NCBI RefSeq assembly: GCF_029227915.1
Contig: NC_079885.1
Coordinates: 62,001-126,000 of the forward strand
Reading direction: 5' to 3'
Source: Hydractinia symbiolongicarpus
Lineage: Eukaryota; Cnidaria; Hydrozoa; Anthoathecata; Hydractiniidae
DNA length: 64,000 bases
In this document: piece by piece, positions 11,568 through 23,535 of the stretch
How positions within the stretch are numbered: position 1 is the first letter of the stretch
How the letters are laid out: every line of letters begins with the position of its first letter
Position numbers and translations under genes: made by a program
The notes under the pieces: model-generated
Databases searched by the model: none
The model's input: the letters and a program-made list of their open reading frames with translations, nothing else
What the model was told of the DNA's origin: nothing

Positions 11568-14500
11568 AAGTTTAATCGCCGGCAAACGAAAACCTGCGAT
11601 TTCCCGTAAATCCTGGACTCGGCCCGTATAGTCAAAAGTATACAAAGAAAGTACCCAGGGAGTAAACTCATTTCCCAAACGATTTTTTAAATTATTATTT
11701 CACCACTAAAGCCCATGAGACTTGTAGTTTTTAAAAATGTTTTCATTTTTGATGAGACGCTGAATAAAAGAAGTTTAATCGCCGGCAAACGAAAACCCGC
11801 GATTTCCCGTAAATCCCGGACTCGGCCCGTATAGTCAAAAGTATACAAAGAAAGTACCCAGGGAGTACACTCATTTCCAGAACGATTTTTTAAATTATTT
11901 TTTCACCACTAAAACGCATAAGACTTGTAGTTTTTAAAAATGTTTTCATTTTTGATGAGACGCTGAATAAAAGAAGTTTAATCGCCGGCAAACAAAAACC
12001 CGCGATTTCCCGTAAATCCCGGGCTTGGCCCGTATAGTCAAAAGTATACAAAGAAAGTACCCAGGGAGTAAGCTCATTTCCCGAACGATTTTTTAAATTA
12101 CTTTTTCACCACTAAAACGCATGAGACTTGTAGTTTTTAAAAATGTTTTCATTTTTGATGAGACGCTGAATAAAAGAAGTTTAATCGCCGGCAAACGAAA
12201 ACCTGCGATTTCCCGTAAATCCCTGACTCGGCCCGTATAGTCAAAAGTATACAAAGAAAGTACCCAGGGTGTAAACTCATTTCCCGAACGATTTTTTAAA
12301 TTATTTTTTCACCACTAAAACGCATGAGACTTGTAGTTTTCAAAAATGTTTTCATTTTTGATGAGACGCTGAATAAAAGAAGTTTAATCGCCGGCAAACG
12401 AAAACCTGTGATTTCCCGTAAATCCCGTACTCGGCCCGTATAGTCAAAAGTATAATAAGAAAGTACCCAGGGTGTAAACTCATTTCCCGAACGATTTTTT
12501 AAATTATTATTTCACCACTAAAGCCCATGAGACTTGTAGTTTTTAAAAATGTTTTCATTTTTGATGAGACGCTGAATAAAAGAAGTTAAATCGCCGGCAA
12601 ACGAAAAACCGCCATTTTCCGTAAACCCTGGACTCAGCCCGTATAATAAAAAGTATACAAAGAAAGTACCCAGGAAGTAAACTCATTTCCCGAACGATTT
12701 TTTAAATTATTTTTTCACCACTAAAACGCATGACACTTGTAGTTTTTAAAAATGTTTTCATTTTTGATGAGACGCTGAATAAAAGAAGTTTATTCGCCGG
12801 CAAACAAAAACCCGCCATTTCCCGTAAACCCCAGACTCGGCCCGCATAGTCAAAAGTATACAAAGAAAGTCCCCAGGGAGTAAACTCATTTCCCGAACGA
12901 TTTTTTAAATTATCTTTTCAGCACTAAAACGCATGAGACATGTAGTTTTCAAGAATGTTTTCATTTTTGATGAGACGCTGAATAAAAGCAGTTTAATCGC
13001 CGGCAAACGAAAACCTGCGATTTCCCGTAAATCCCGGACTCGGCCCGTATAGTCAAAAGTATACAAAGAAAGTACCCAGGGAGTAAACTCATTTCCAGAA
13101 CGATTTTTTAAATTATTTTTTCACCACTAAAACGCATAAGACTTGTAGTTTTTAAAAATGTTTTCATTTTTGATGAGACGCTGAATAAAAGAAGTTTAAT
13201 CGCCGGCAAACGAAAACATGCCATTTCCCGTAAATCCCGGGCTTGGCCGTATAGTCAAAAGTATACAAAGAAAGTACCCAGGGAGTAAACTCATTTCCCG
13301 AACGATTTTTTAAATTACTTTTTCACCACTAAAACGCATGAGACTTGTAGTTTTTAAAAATGTTTTCATTTTTGATGAGACGCTGAATGAAAGAAGTTTA
13401 ATCGCCGGCAAACGAAAACCTGCGATTTCCCGTAAATCCTGGACTCGGCCCGTATAGTCAAAAGTATACAAAGAAAGTACCCAGGGAGTAAACTCATTTC
13501 CCAAACGATTTTTTAAATTATTATTTCACCACTAAAGCCCATGAGACTTGTAGTTTTTAAAAATGTTTTCATTTTTGATGAGACGCTGAATAAAAGAAGT
13601 TTAATCGCCGGCAAACAAAAACCCGCGATTTCCCGTAAATCCCGGGCTTGGCCCGTATAGTCAAAAGTATACAAAGAAAGTACCCAGGGAGTAAGCTCAT
13701 TTCCCGAACGATTTTTTAAATTACTTTTTCACCACTAAAACGCATGAGACTTGTAGTTTTTAAAAATGTTTTCATTTTTGATGAGACGCTGAATAAAAGA
13801 AGTTTAATCGCCGGCAAACGAAAACCTGCGATTTCCCGTAAATCCCGGACTCGGCCCGTATAGTCAAAAGTATACAAAGAAAGTACCCAGGGTGTAAACT
13901 CATTTCCCGAACGATTTTTTAAATTATTTTTTCACCACTAAAACGCATGAGACTTGTAGTTTTCAAAAATGTTTTCATTTTTGATGAGACGCTGAATAAA
14001 AGAAGTTTAATCGCCGGCAAACAAAAACCTGTGATTTCCCGTAAATCCCGTACTCGGCCCGTATAGTCAAAAGTATAATAAGAAAGTACCCAGGGTGTAA
14101 ACTCATTTCCCGAACGATTTTTTAAATTATTATTTCACCACTAAAGCCCATGAGACTTGTAGTTTTTAAAAATGTTTTCATTTTTGATGAGACGCTGAAT
14201 AAAAGAAGTTAAATCGCCGGCAAACGAAAACCCGCCATTTTCCGTAAACCCTGGACTCAGCCCGTATAGTCAAAAGTATACAAAGAAAGTACCCAGGGAG
14301 TAAACTCATTTCCCGAACGATTTTTTAAATTATTTTTTCACCACTAAAACGCATGACACTTGTAGTTTTTAAAAATGTTTTCATTTTTGATGAGACGCTA
14401 AATAAAAGAAGTTTAATCGCCGGCAAACAAAAACCCGCCATTTCCCGTAAACCCCAGACTCGGCCCGCATAGTCAAAAGTATACAAAGAAAGTCCCCAGG

Positions 14501-15016
14501 GAGTAAACTCATTTCCCGAACGATTTTTTAAATTATCTTTTCAGCACTAAAACGCATGAGACTTGTAGTTTTCAAGAATGTTTTCATTTTTGATGAGACG
14601 CTGAATAAAAGCAGTTTAATCGCCGGCAAACGAAAACCTGCGATTTCCCGTAAATCCCGGACTCGGCCCGTATAGTCAAAAGTATACAAAGAAAGTACCC
14701 AGGGAGTAAACTCATTTCCAGAACGATTTTTTAAATTATTTTTTCACCACTAAAACGCATAAGACTTGTAGTTTTTAAAAATGTTTTCATTTTTGATGAG
14801 ACGCTGAATAAAAGAAGTTTAATCGCCGGCAAACGAAAACCCGCCATTTCCCGTAAATCCCGGGCTTGGCCGTATAGTCAAAAGTATACAAAGAAAGTAC
14901 CCAGGGAGTAAACTCATTTCCCGAACGATTTTTTAAATTACTTTTTCACCACTAAAACGCATGAGACTTGTAGTTTTTAAAAATGTTTTCATTTTTGATG
15001 AGACGCTGAATGAAAG
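11568..15016 (+). repeat. 9-mer (1826 bp) followed by its 8-mer deletion form (1623 bp)
   Basis: The first unit, 11568-13393, reads C-A-B-E'-F'-H-G-A-B'. The second, 13394-15016, reads C-B-E'-F'-H-G-A-B': the first A monomer is missing, which accounts for the 203-bp difference. Shared private features include TTATCTTTTCAGC in G and GCCATTTTCCGTAAACC in H. In the second copy H carries TATAGTCAAAAG instead of TATAATAAAAAG. Confidence 0.85.
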
Positions 15017-16435
15017 AAGTTTAATCGCCGGCAAACGAAAACCTGCGATTTCCCGTAAATCCTGGACTCGGCCCGTATAGTCAAAAGTATACAAAGAAAG
15101 TACCCAGGGAGTAAACTCATTTCCCAAACGATTTTTTAAATTATTATTTCACCACTAAAGCCCATGAGACTTGTAGTTTTTAAAAATGTTTTCATTTTTG
15201 ATGAGACGCTGAATAAAAGAAGTTTTATCGCCGGCAAACGAAAACCCGCGATTTCCCGTAAATCCCGGACTCGGCCCGTATAGTTAAAAGTATACAAGGA
15301 AAGTACCCAGTGAGTAAACTCATTTCCCGAACGAATTTTTAAATTATTTTTTCACCACTAAAACGTATGAGACTTGTAGTTTTCAAAAATGTTTTCATTT
15401 TGGATGAGACGCTGAATAAAAGAAGTTTAATCGCCGGCAAACGGAAACCTGCGATTTCCCGTAAATCCCGGACTCGGCCCGTATAGTCAAAAGTATACAA
15501 AGAAAGTACCCAGGGTGTAAACTCATTTCCCGAACGATTTTTTAAATTATTTTTTCACCGCAAAAACGCATGAGACTTGTAGTTTTCAAAAATGTTTTCA
15601 TTTTTGATGAGACGGAGAATAAAAGAAGTTTAATTGCCGGCAAACGAAAACCTGTGATTTCCCGTAAATCCCGTACTCGGTCCGTATAGTCAAAAGTATA
15701 CAAAGAAAGTATCCAGGGTGTAAACTCATTTCCCGAACGATTTTTTAAATTATTATTTCACCACTAAAACGCATGAGACTTGTAGTTTTCAAAAATGTTT
15801 TCACTTTTGATGAGACGCTGAATAAAAGAAGTTTAATCGCCGGCAAACGAAAACCGGCCATTTCCTGTAAACCCCAGACTCGGCCCGCATAGTCAAAAGT
15901 ATACAAAGAAAGTCCCCAGGCAGTAAACTCATTTCCCGAACGATTTTTTAAATTATTTTTCAGCACTAAAACGCATGAGACTTGTAGTTTTCAAGAATGT
16001 TTTCATTTTTGATGAGACGCTGAATAAAAGCAGTTTAATCGCCGGCAAACGGAAACCTGCGATTTCCCGTAAATCCCGGACTCGGCCCGTATAGTCAATA
16101 GTATACAAAGAAAGTACCCAGGGAGTAAACTCAATTCCAGAACGATTTTTTAAATTATTTTTTCACCACTAAAACGCATAAGACTTGTAGTTTTTAAAAA
16201 TGTTTTCATTTTTGATGAGACGCTGAATAAAAGAAGTTTAATCGCCGGCAAACGAAAACCCGCGATTTCCCGTAAATCCCGGGCTTGGCCGTATAGTCAA
16301 AAGTATACAAAGAAAGTACCCAGGGAATAAACTCATTTCCCGAACGATTTTTTAAATTACTTTTTCACCACTAAAACGCATGAGACTTGTAGTTTTTAAA
16401 AATGTTTTCATTTTTGATGAGACGCTGAATGAAAG
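15017..16435 (+). repeat. 7-monomer segment C-D-E-F-G-A-B'
   Basis: The spacing between successive C starts is 1419 bp, that is 7 x 203 minus 2. One base is lost in B' and one in the G unit near 15955, where the T run is shortened (TTATTTTTCAGC). Several private changes occur: CACCGCAAAAACG and GACGGAGAAT near 15560-15620, TTCACTTTTGATG near 15802 and AACCGGCCATTT near 15853. Confidence 0.8.
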
Positions 16436-17855
16436 AAGTTTAATCGCCGGCAAACGAAAACCTGCGATTTCCCGTAAATCCTGGACTCGGCCCGTATAGT
16501 CAAAAGTATACAAAGAAAGTACCCAGGGAGTAAACTCATTTCCCAAACGATTTTTTAAATTATTATTTCACCACTAAAGCCCATGAGACTTGTAGTTTTT
16601 AAAAATGTTTTCATTTTTGATGAGACGCTGAATAAAAGAAGTTTAATCGCCGGCAAACGAAAACCCGCGATTTCCCGTAAATCCCGGACTCGGCCCGTAT
16701 AGTTAAAAGTATACAAGGAAAGTACCCAGTGAGTAAACTCATTTCCCGAACGAATTTTTAAATTATTTTTTTAACACTAAAACGTATGAGACTTGTAGTT
16801 TTCAAAAATGTTTTCATTTTTGATGAGACGCTGAATAAAAGAGGTTTAATCGCCGGCAAACGAAAACCCGCGATTTCCCGTAAATCCCGGACTCAGCCCG
16901 TATAGTCAAAAGTATACAAAGAAAGTCCTCAGGGAGTAAACTCATTTCCCGAACGATTTTTTAAATTACTTTTTCACCACTAAAACGCATGAGACTTGTA
17001 GTTTTCAAAAATGTTTTCATTTTTGATGAGACGCTGAATAAAAGAAGTTTAATCGCCGGCAAACGAAAACCTGTGATTTCCCGTAAATCCCGTACTCGGT
17101 CCGTATAGTCAAAAGTATACAAAGAAAGTATCCAGGGTGTAAACTCATTTCCCGAACGATTTTTTAAATTATTATTTCACCACTAAAACGCATGAGACTT
17201 GTAGTTTTCAAAAATGTTTTCATTTTTGATGAGACGCTGAATAAAAGAAGTTTAATCGCCGGCAAACGAAAACCCGCCATTTCCTGTAAACCCCAGACTC
17301 AACCCGCATAGTCAAAAGTATACAAAGAAAGTCCCCAGGGAGTAAACTCATTTCCCGAACGATTTTTTAAATTATTTTTTCAGCACTAAAACGCATGAGA
17401 CTTGTAGTTTTCAAGAATGTTTTCATTTTTGATGAGACACTGAATAAAAGCAGTTTAATCGCCGGCAAACGAAAACCTGCGATTTCCCGTAAATCCCGGA
17501 CTCGGCCTGTATAGTCAAAAGTATACAAAGAAAGTACCCAGGGTGTAAACTCATTTCCCAAACGATTTTTTAAATTATTTTTTCACCACTAAAACGCATA
17601 AGACTTGTAGTTTTTAAAAATGTTTTCATTTTTGATGAGACGCTGAATCAAAGAAGTTTAATCGCCGGCAAACGAAAACCCGCGATTTCCCGTAAATCCC
17701 GGGCTTGGCCGTATAGTCAAAAGAATACAAAGAAAGAACCCAGGGAGTAAACTCATTTCCCGAACGATTTTTTAAATTACTTTTTCACCACTAAAACGCA
17801 TGAGACTTGTAGTTTTTAAAAATGTTTTCATTTTTGATGAGACGCTGAATGAAAA
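16436..17855 (+). repeat. 7-monomer unit C-D-mixed-F-G-A-B' (1420 bp)
   Basis: The unit has the same length and nearly the same order as the preceding one. The third monomer has E replaced by a unit with a D-like left half, GTCCTCAGGG and TTACTTTTTC, resembling X1. The D monomer has a private TTTTTTTAACACTAAAACG near 16768, and G carries ACTCAACCCGC near 17299. Confidence 0.78.
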
Positions 17856-19275
17856 AAGTTTAATCGCCGGCAAACGAAAACCTGCGATTTCCCGTAAGTC
17901 CTGGACTCGGCCCGTATAGTCAAAAGTATACAAAGAAAGTACCCAGGGAGTAAACTCATTTCCCAAACGATTTTTTAAATTATTATTTCACCACTAAAGC
18001 CCATGAGACTTGTAGTTTTTAAAAATGTTTTCATTTTTGATGAGACGCTGAATAAAAGAAGTTTAATCGCCGGCAAACGAAAACCCGCGATTTCCCGTAA
18101 ATCCCGGACTCGGCCCGTATAGTCAAAAGTATACAAAGAAAGTCCCCAGGGAGTAAACTCATTTCCCGAACGATTTTTTAAATTACTTTTTCACCACTAA
18201 AACGCATGAGACTTGTAGTTTTTAAAAATGTTTTCATTTTTGATGAGACGCTGAATAAAAGAAGTTTAATCGCCGGCAAACGAAAACCCGCGATTTCCCG
18301 TAAATCCCGGACTCGGCCCGTATAGTCAAAAGTATACAAAGAAAGTCCCCAGGGAGTAAACTCATTTCCCGAACGATTTTTAAAATTACTTTTTCACCAC
18401 TAAAACGCATGAGACTTGTAGTTTTTAAAAATGTTTTCATTTTTGATGAGACGCTGAATAAAAGAAGTTTAATCGCCGGCAAACCAAAACCTGCGATTTC
18501 CCGTGAATCCCGGACTCGGCCCGTATAGTCAAAAGTATACAAAGAAAGTACCCAGGGTGTAAACTCATTTCCCGAACGATTTTTTAAATTATTTTTTCAC
18601 CACTAAAACGCATGAGACTTGTAGTTTTCAAAAATGTTTTCATTTTTGATGAGACGCTGAATAAAAGAAGTTTAATCGCCGGCAAACGAAAACCTGTGAT
18701 TTCCCGTAAATCCCGTACTCGGCCCGTATAGTCAAAAGTATAATAAGAAAGTACCCAGGGTGTAAACTCATTTCCCGAACGATTTTTTAAATTATTATTT
18801 CACCACTAAAGCCCATGAGACTTGTAGTTTTTAAAAATGTTTTCATTTTTGATGAGACGCTGAATAAAAGCAGTTTAATCGCCGGCAAACGAAAACCTGC
18901 GATTTCCCGTAAATCCCGGACTCGGCCCGTATAGTCAAAAGTATACAAAGAAAGTACCCAGGGAGTAAACTCATTTCCAGAACGATTTTTTAAATTATTT
19001 TTTCACCACTAAAACGCATAAGACTTGTAGTTTTTAAAAATGTTTTCATTTTTGATGAGACGCTGAATAAAAGAAGTTTAATCGCCGGCAAACGAAAACC
19101 CGCGATTTCCCGTAAATCCCGGGCTTGGCCGTATAGTCAAAAGTATACAAAGAAAGTACCCAGGGAGTAAACTCATTTCCCGAACGATTTTTTAAATTAC
19201 TTTTTCACCACTAAAACGCATGAGACTTGTAGTTTTTAAAAATGTTTTCATTTTTGATGAGACGCTGAATGAAAG
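17856..19275 (+). repeat. 7-mer higher-order repeat C-X1-X2-E'-F'-A-B' (1420 bp), copy 1
   Basis: X1 and X2 are adjacent monomers with GTCCCCAGGG and TTACTTTTTC. X2 carries the private ATTTTTAAAATTAC (about 18376) and the following E' has AAACCAAAACC and CCCGTGAATCCC. The same marker set returns at 21913 and, with modification, at 27189. Length is six 203-bp units plus one 202-bp B'. Confidence 0.87.
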
Positions 19276-20492
19276 AAGTTTAATCGCCGGCAAACGAAAA
19301 CCTGCGATTTCCCGTAAATCCTGGACTCGGCCCGTATAGTCAAAAGTATACAAAGAAAGTCCCCAGGGAGTAAACTCATTTCCCGAACGATTTTTTAAAT
19401 TACTTTTTCACCACTAAAACGCATGAGACTTGTAGTTTTTAAAAATGTTTTCATTTTTGATGAGACGCTGAATAAAAGAAGTTTAATCGCCGGCAAACGA
19501 AAACCCGCGATTTCCCGTAAATCCCGGACTCGGCCCGTATAGTCAAAAGTATACAAAGAAAGTCCCCAGGGAGTAAACTCATTTCCCGAACGATTTTTAA
19601 AATTACTTTTTCACCACTAAAACGCATGAGACTTGTAGTTTTTAAAAATGTTTTCATTTTTGATGAGACGCTGAATAAAAGAAGTTTAATCGCCGGCAAA
19701 CCAAAACCTGCGATTTCCCGTGAATCCCGGACTCGGCCCGTATAGTCAAAAGTATACAAAGAAAGTACCCAGGGTGTAAACTCATTTCCCGAACGATTTT
19801 TTAAATTATTTTTTCACCACTAAAACGCATGAGACTTGTAGTTTTCAAAAATGTTTTCATTTTCGATGAGACGCTGAATAAAAGAAGTTTAATCGCCGGC
19901 AAACGAAAACCTGTGATTTCCCGTAAATCCCGTACTCGGCCCGTATAGTCAAAAGTATAATAAGAAAGTACCCAGGGTGTAAACTCATTTCCCGAACGAT
20001 TTTTTAAATTATTATTTCACCACTAAAGCCCATGAGACTTGTAGTTTTTAAAAATGTTTTCATTTTTGATGAGACGCTGAATAAAAGCAGTTTAATCGCC
20101 GGCAAACGAAAACCTGCGATTTCCCGTAAATCCCGGACTCGGCCCGTATAGTCAAAAGTATACAAAGAAAGTACCCAGGGAGTAAACTCATTTCCAGAAC
20201 GATTTTTTAAATTATTTTTTCACCACTAAAACGCATAAGACTTGTAGTTTTTAAAAATGTTTTCATTTTTGATGAGACGCTGAATAAAAGAAGTTTAATC
20301 GCCGGCAAACGAAAACCCGCGATTTCCCGTAAATCCCGGGCTTGGCCGTATAGTCAAAAGTATACAAAGAAAGTACCCAGGGAGTAAACTCATTTCCCGA
20401 ACGATTTTTTAAATTACTTTTTCACCACTAAAACGCATGAGACTTGTAGTTTTTAAAAATGTTTTCATTTTTGATGAGACGCTGAATGAAAG
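19276..20492 (+). repeat. 6-mer derivative of the C-X1-X2 unit (1217 bp)
   Basis: The unit starts with a single C/X1 hybrid monomer (19276-19478), then X2-E'-F'-A-B'. It is exactly one monomer shorter than the 1420-bp unit. The left half shows CCTGGACTCGG of C and the right half shows GTCCCCAGGG and TTACTTTTTC of X1. A private TTTTCGATGAG lies at about 19860. Confidence 0.87.
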
Positions 20493-21912
20493 AAGTTTAA
20501 TCGCCGGCAAACGAAAACCTGCGATTTCCCGTAAATCCTGGACTCGGCCCGTATAGTCAAAAGTATACAAAGAAAGTACCCAGGGAGTAAACTCATTTCC
20601 CAAACGATTTTTTAAATTATTATTTCACCACTAAAGCCCATGAGACTTGTAGTTTTTAAAAATGTTTTCATTTTTGATGAGACGCTGAATAAAAGAAGTT
20701 TAATCGCCGGCAAACGAAAACCCGCGATTTCCCGTAAATCCCGGACTCGGCCCGTATAGTTAAAAGTATACAAGGAAAGTACCCAGTGAGTAAACTCATT
20801 TCCCGAACGAATTTTTAAATTATTTTTTCACCACTAAAACGTATGAGACTTGTAGTTTTCAAAAATGTTTTCATTTTTGATGAGACGCTGAATAAAAGAA
20901 GTTTAATCGCCGGCAAACGGAAACCTGCGATTTCCCGTAAATCCCGGACTCGGCCCGTATAGTCAAAAGTATACAAAGAAAGTACCCAGGGTGTAAACTC
21001 ATTTCCCGAACGATTTTTTAAATTATTTTTTCACCACTAAAACGCATGAGACTTGTAGTTTTCAAAAATGTTTTCATTTTTGATGAGACGCTGAATAAAA
21101 GAAGTTTAATCGTCGGCAAACGAAAACCTGTGATTTCCCGCAAATCCCGTACTCGGCCCGTATAGTCAAAAGTATACAAGGAAAGTACCCAGTGAGTAAA
21201 CTCATTTCCCGAACGAATTTTTAAATTATTTTTTCACCACTAAAACGTATGAGACTTGTAGTTTTCAAAAATGTTTTCATTTTTGATGAGACGCTGAATA
21301 AAAGAAGTTTAATCGCCGGCAAACGGAAACCTGCGATTTCCCGTAAATCCCGGACTCGGCCCGTATAGTCAAAAGTATACAAAGAAAGTACCCAGGGTGT
21401 AAACTCATTTCCCGAACGATTTTTTAAATTATTTTTTCACCACTAAAACGCATGAGACTTGTAGTTTTCAAAAATGTTTTCATTTTTGATGAGACGCTGA
21501 ATAAAAGAAGTTTAATCGTCGGCAAACGAAAACCTGTGATTTCCCGTAAATCCCGTACTCGGCCCGTATAGTCAAAAGTATACAAAGAAAGTATCCAGGG
21601 TGTAAACTCATTTCCCGAACGATTTTTTAAATTATTATTTCACCACTAAAACGCATGAGACTTGTAGTTTTCAAAAATGTTTTCATTTTTGATGAGACGC
21701 TGAATAAAAGAAGTTTAATCGCCGGCAAACGAAAACCCGCGATTTCCCGTAAATCCCGGGCTTGGCCGTATAGTCAAAATTATACAAAGAAAGAACCCAG
21801 GGAGTAAACTCATTTCCCGAACGATTTTTTAAATTACTTTTTCACCACTAAAACGCATGAGACTTGTAGTTTTTAAAAATGTTTTCATTTTTGATGAGAC
21901 GCTGAATGAAAG
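20493..21912 (+). repeat. 7-monomer unit C-D-E-F/D-E-F-B' (1420 bp)
   Basis: The unit has the same length as the C-X1-X2 7-mer but different content. D, E and a hybrid F/D monomer are followed by a second E and F. The private AATCGTCGGC variant marks both F-type left halves (21111 and 21517, 406 bp apart). B' at the end has GTCAAAATTATAC and GAAAGAACCC. Confidence 0.85.
21102..21304 (+). repeat. Hybrid F/D monomer
   Basis: The left half is class F: CGTCGGC, CCTGTG, CCGTACTCGG and GTCAAAAG. The right half is class D: ACAAGG, CAGTGAG, CGAACGAATTTTT and ACGTATGAG. The switch lies between about 21166 and 21180. A private CCCGCAAATCCC precedes it. The hybrid joins two E monomers 406 bp apart. Confidence 0.88.
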
Positions 21913-23332
21913 AAGTTTAATCGCCGGCAAACGAAAACCTGCGATTTCCCGTAAATCCTGGACTCGGCCCGTATAGTCAAAAGTATACAAAGAAAGTACC
22001 CAGGGAGTAAACTCATTTCCCAAACGATTTTTTAAATTATTATTTCACCACTAAAGCCCATGAGACTTGTAGTTTTTAAAAATGTTTTCATTTTTGATGA
22101 GACGCTGAATAAAAGAAGTTTATTCGCCGGCAAACGAAAACCCGCGGTTTCCCGTAAATCCCGGACTCGGCCCGTATAGTCAAAAGTATACAAAGAAAGT
22201 CCCCAGGGAGTAAACTCATTTCCCGAACGATTTTTTAAATTACTTTTTCACCACTAAAACGCATGAGACTTGTAGTTTTTAAAAATGTTTTCATTTTTGA
22301 TGAGACGCTGAATAAAAGAAGTTTAATCGCCGGCAAACGAAAACCCGCGATTTCCCGTAAATCCCGGACTCGGCCCGTATAGTCAAAAGTATACAAAGAA
22401 AGTCCCCAGGGAGTAAACTCATTTCCCGAACGATTTTTAAAATTACTTTTTCACCACTAAAACGCATGAGACTTGTAGTTTTTAAAAATGTTTTCATTTT
22501 TGATGAGACGCTGAATAAAAGAAGTTTAATCGCCGGCAAACCAAAACCTGCGATTTCCCGTGAATCCCGGACTCGGCCCGTATAGTCAAAAGTATACAAA
22601 GAAAGTACCCAGGGTGTAAACTCATTTCCCGAACGATTTTTTAAATTATTTTTTCACCACTAAAACGCATGAGACTTGTAGTTTTTAAAAATGTTTTCAT
22701 TTTTGATGAGACGCTGAATAAAAGAAGTTTAATCGCCGGCAAACGAAAACCTGTGATTTCCCGTAAATCCCGTACTCGGCCCGTATAGTCAAAAGTATAA
22801 TAAGAAAGTACCCAGGGTGTAAACTCATTTCCCGAACGATTTTTTAAATTATTATTTCACCACTAAAGCCCATGAGACTTGTAGTTTTTAAAAATGTTTT
22901 CATTTTTGATGAGACGCTGAATAAAAGCAGTTTAATCGCCGGCAAACGAAAACCTGCGATTTCCCGTAAATCCCGGACTTGGCCCGTATAGTCAAAAGTA
23001 TACAAAGAAAGTACCCAGGGAGTAAACTCATTTCCAGAACGATTTTTTAAATTATTTTTTCACCACTAAAACGCATAAGACTTGTAGTTTTTAAAAATGT
23101 TTTCATTTTTGATGAGACGCTGAATAAAAGAAGTTTAATCGCCGGCAAACGAAAACCCGCGATTTCCCGTAAATCCCGGGCTTGGCCGTATAGTCAAAAG
23201 TATACAAAGAAAGTACCCAGGGAGTAAACTCATTTCCCGAACGATTTTTTAAATTACTTTTTCACCACTAAAACGCATGAGACTTGTAGTTTTTAAAAAT
23301 GTTTTCATTTTTGATGAGACGCTGAATGAAAG
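21913..23332 (+). repeat. 7-mer higher-order repeat C-X1-X2-E'-F'-A-B' (1420 bp), copy 2
   Basis: The unit repeats the 17856-19275 order with the same ATTTTTAAAATTAC, AAACCAAAACC and CCCGTGAATCCC markers. Differences include TTTATTCGCC and CCCGCGGTTT in X1 near 22120-22150, and E' with TTTTTAAAAA rather than TTTTCAAAAA near 22684. Confidence 0.86.
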
Positions 23333-23535
23333 AAGTTTAATCGCCGGCAAACGAAAACCTGCAATTTCCCGTAAATCCTGGACTCGGCCCGTATAGTCAA
23401 AAGTATACAAAGAAAGTACCCAGGGAGTAAACTCATTTCCCAAACGATTTTTTAAATTATTATTTCACCACTAAAGCCCATGAGACTTGTAGTTTTTAAA
23501 AATGTTTTCATTTTTGATGAGACGCTGAATAAAAG
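23333..23535 (+). repeat. C monomer with CCTGCAATTT variant
   Basis: A single C unit preceding the 6-mer pair, with CCTGCAATTT in place of CCTGCGATTT (a CpG-to-CpA change near 23363). The same variant recurs near 24580, 28639 and 29044, marking a shared lineage of C monomers. Confidence 0.75.

Noticed and set aside
15745-15966. 73-codon minus-strand open frame as a distinct gene
   Set aside because: It starts at GTG in a G monomer that has lost one T from its T run. It is the same satellite frame extended slightly upstream.
18234-18542. 102-codon minus-strand open frames (18234-18542, 19451-19759, 22291-22599, 27567-27875) as a coding gene
   Set aside because: These span the X1-X2 to E' monomers and recur only because that higher-order unit recurs. 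They start at TTG. A 203-bp period shifts the frame by two at each unit, so the frame enters a different phase of the same repeat; the protein has no recognisable domain.
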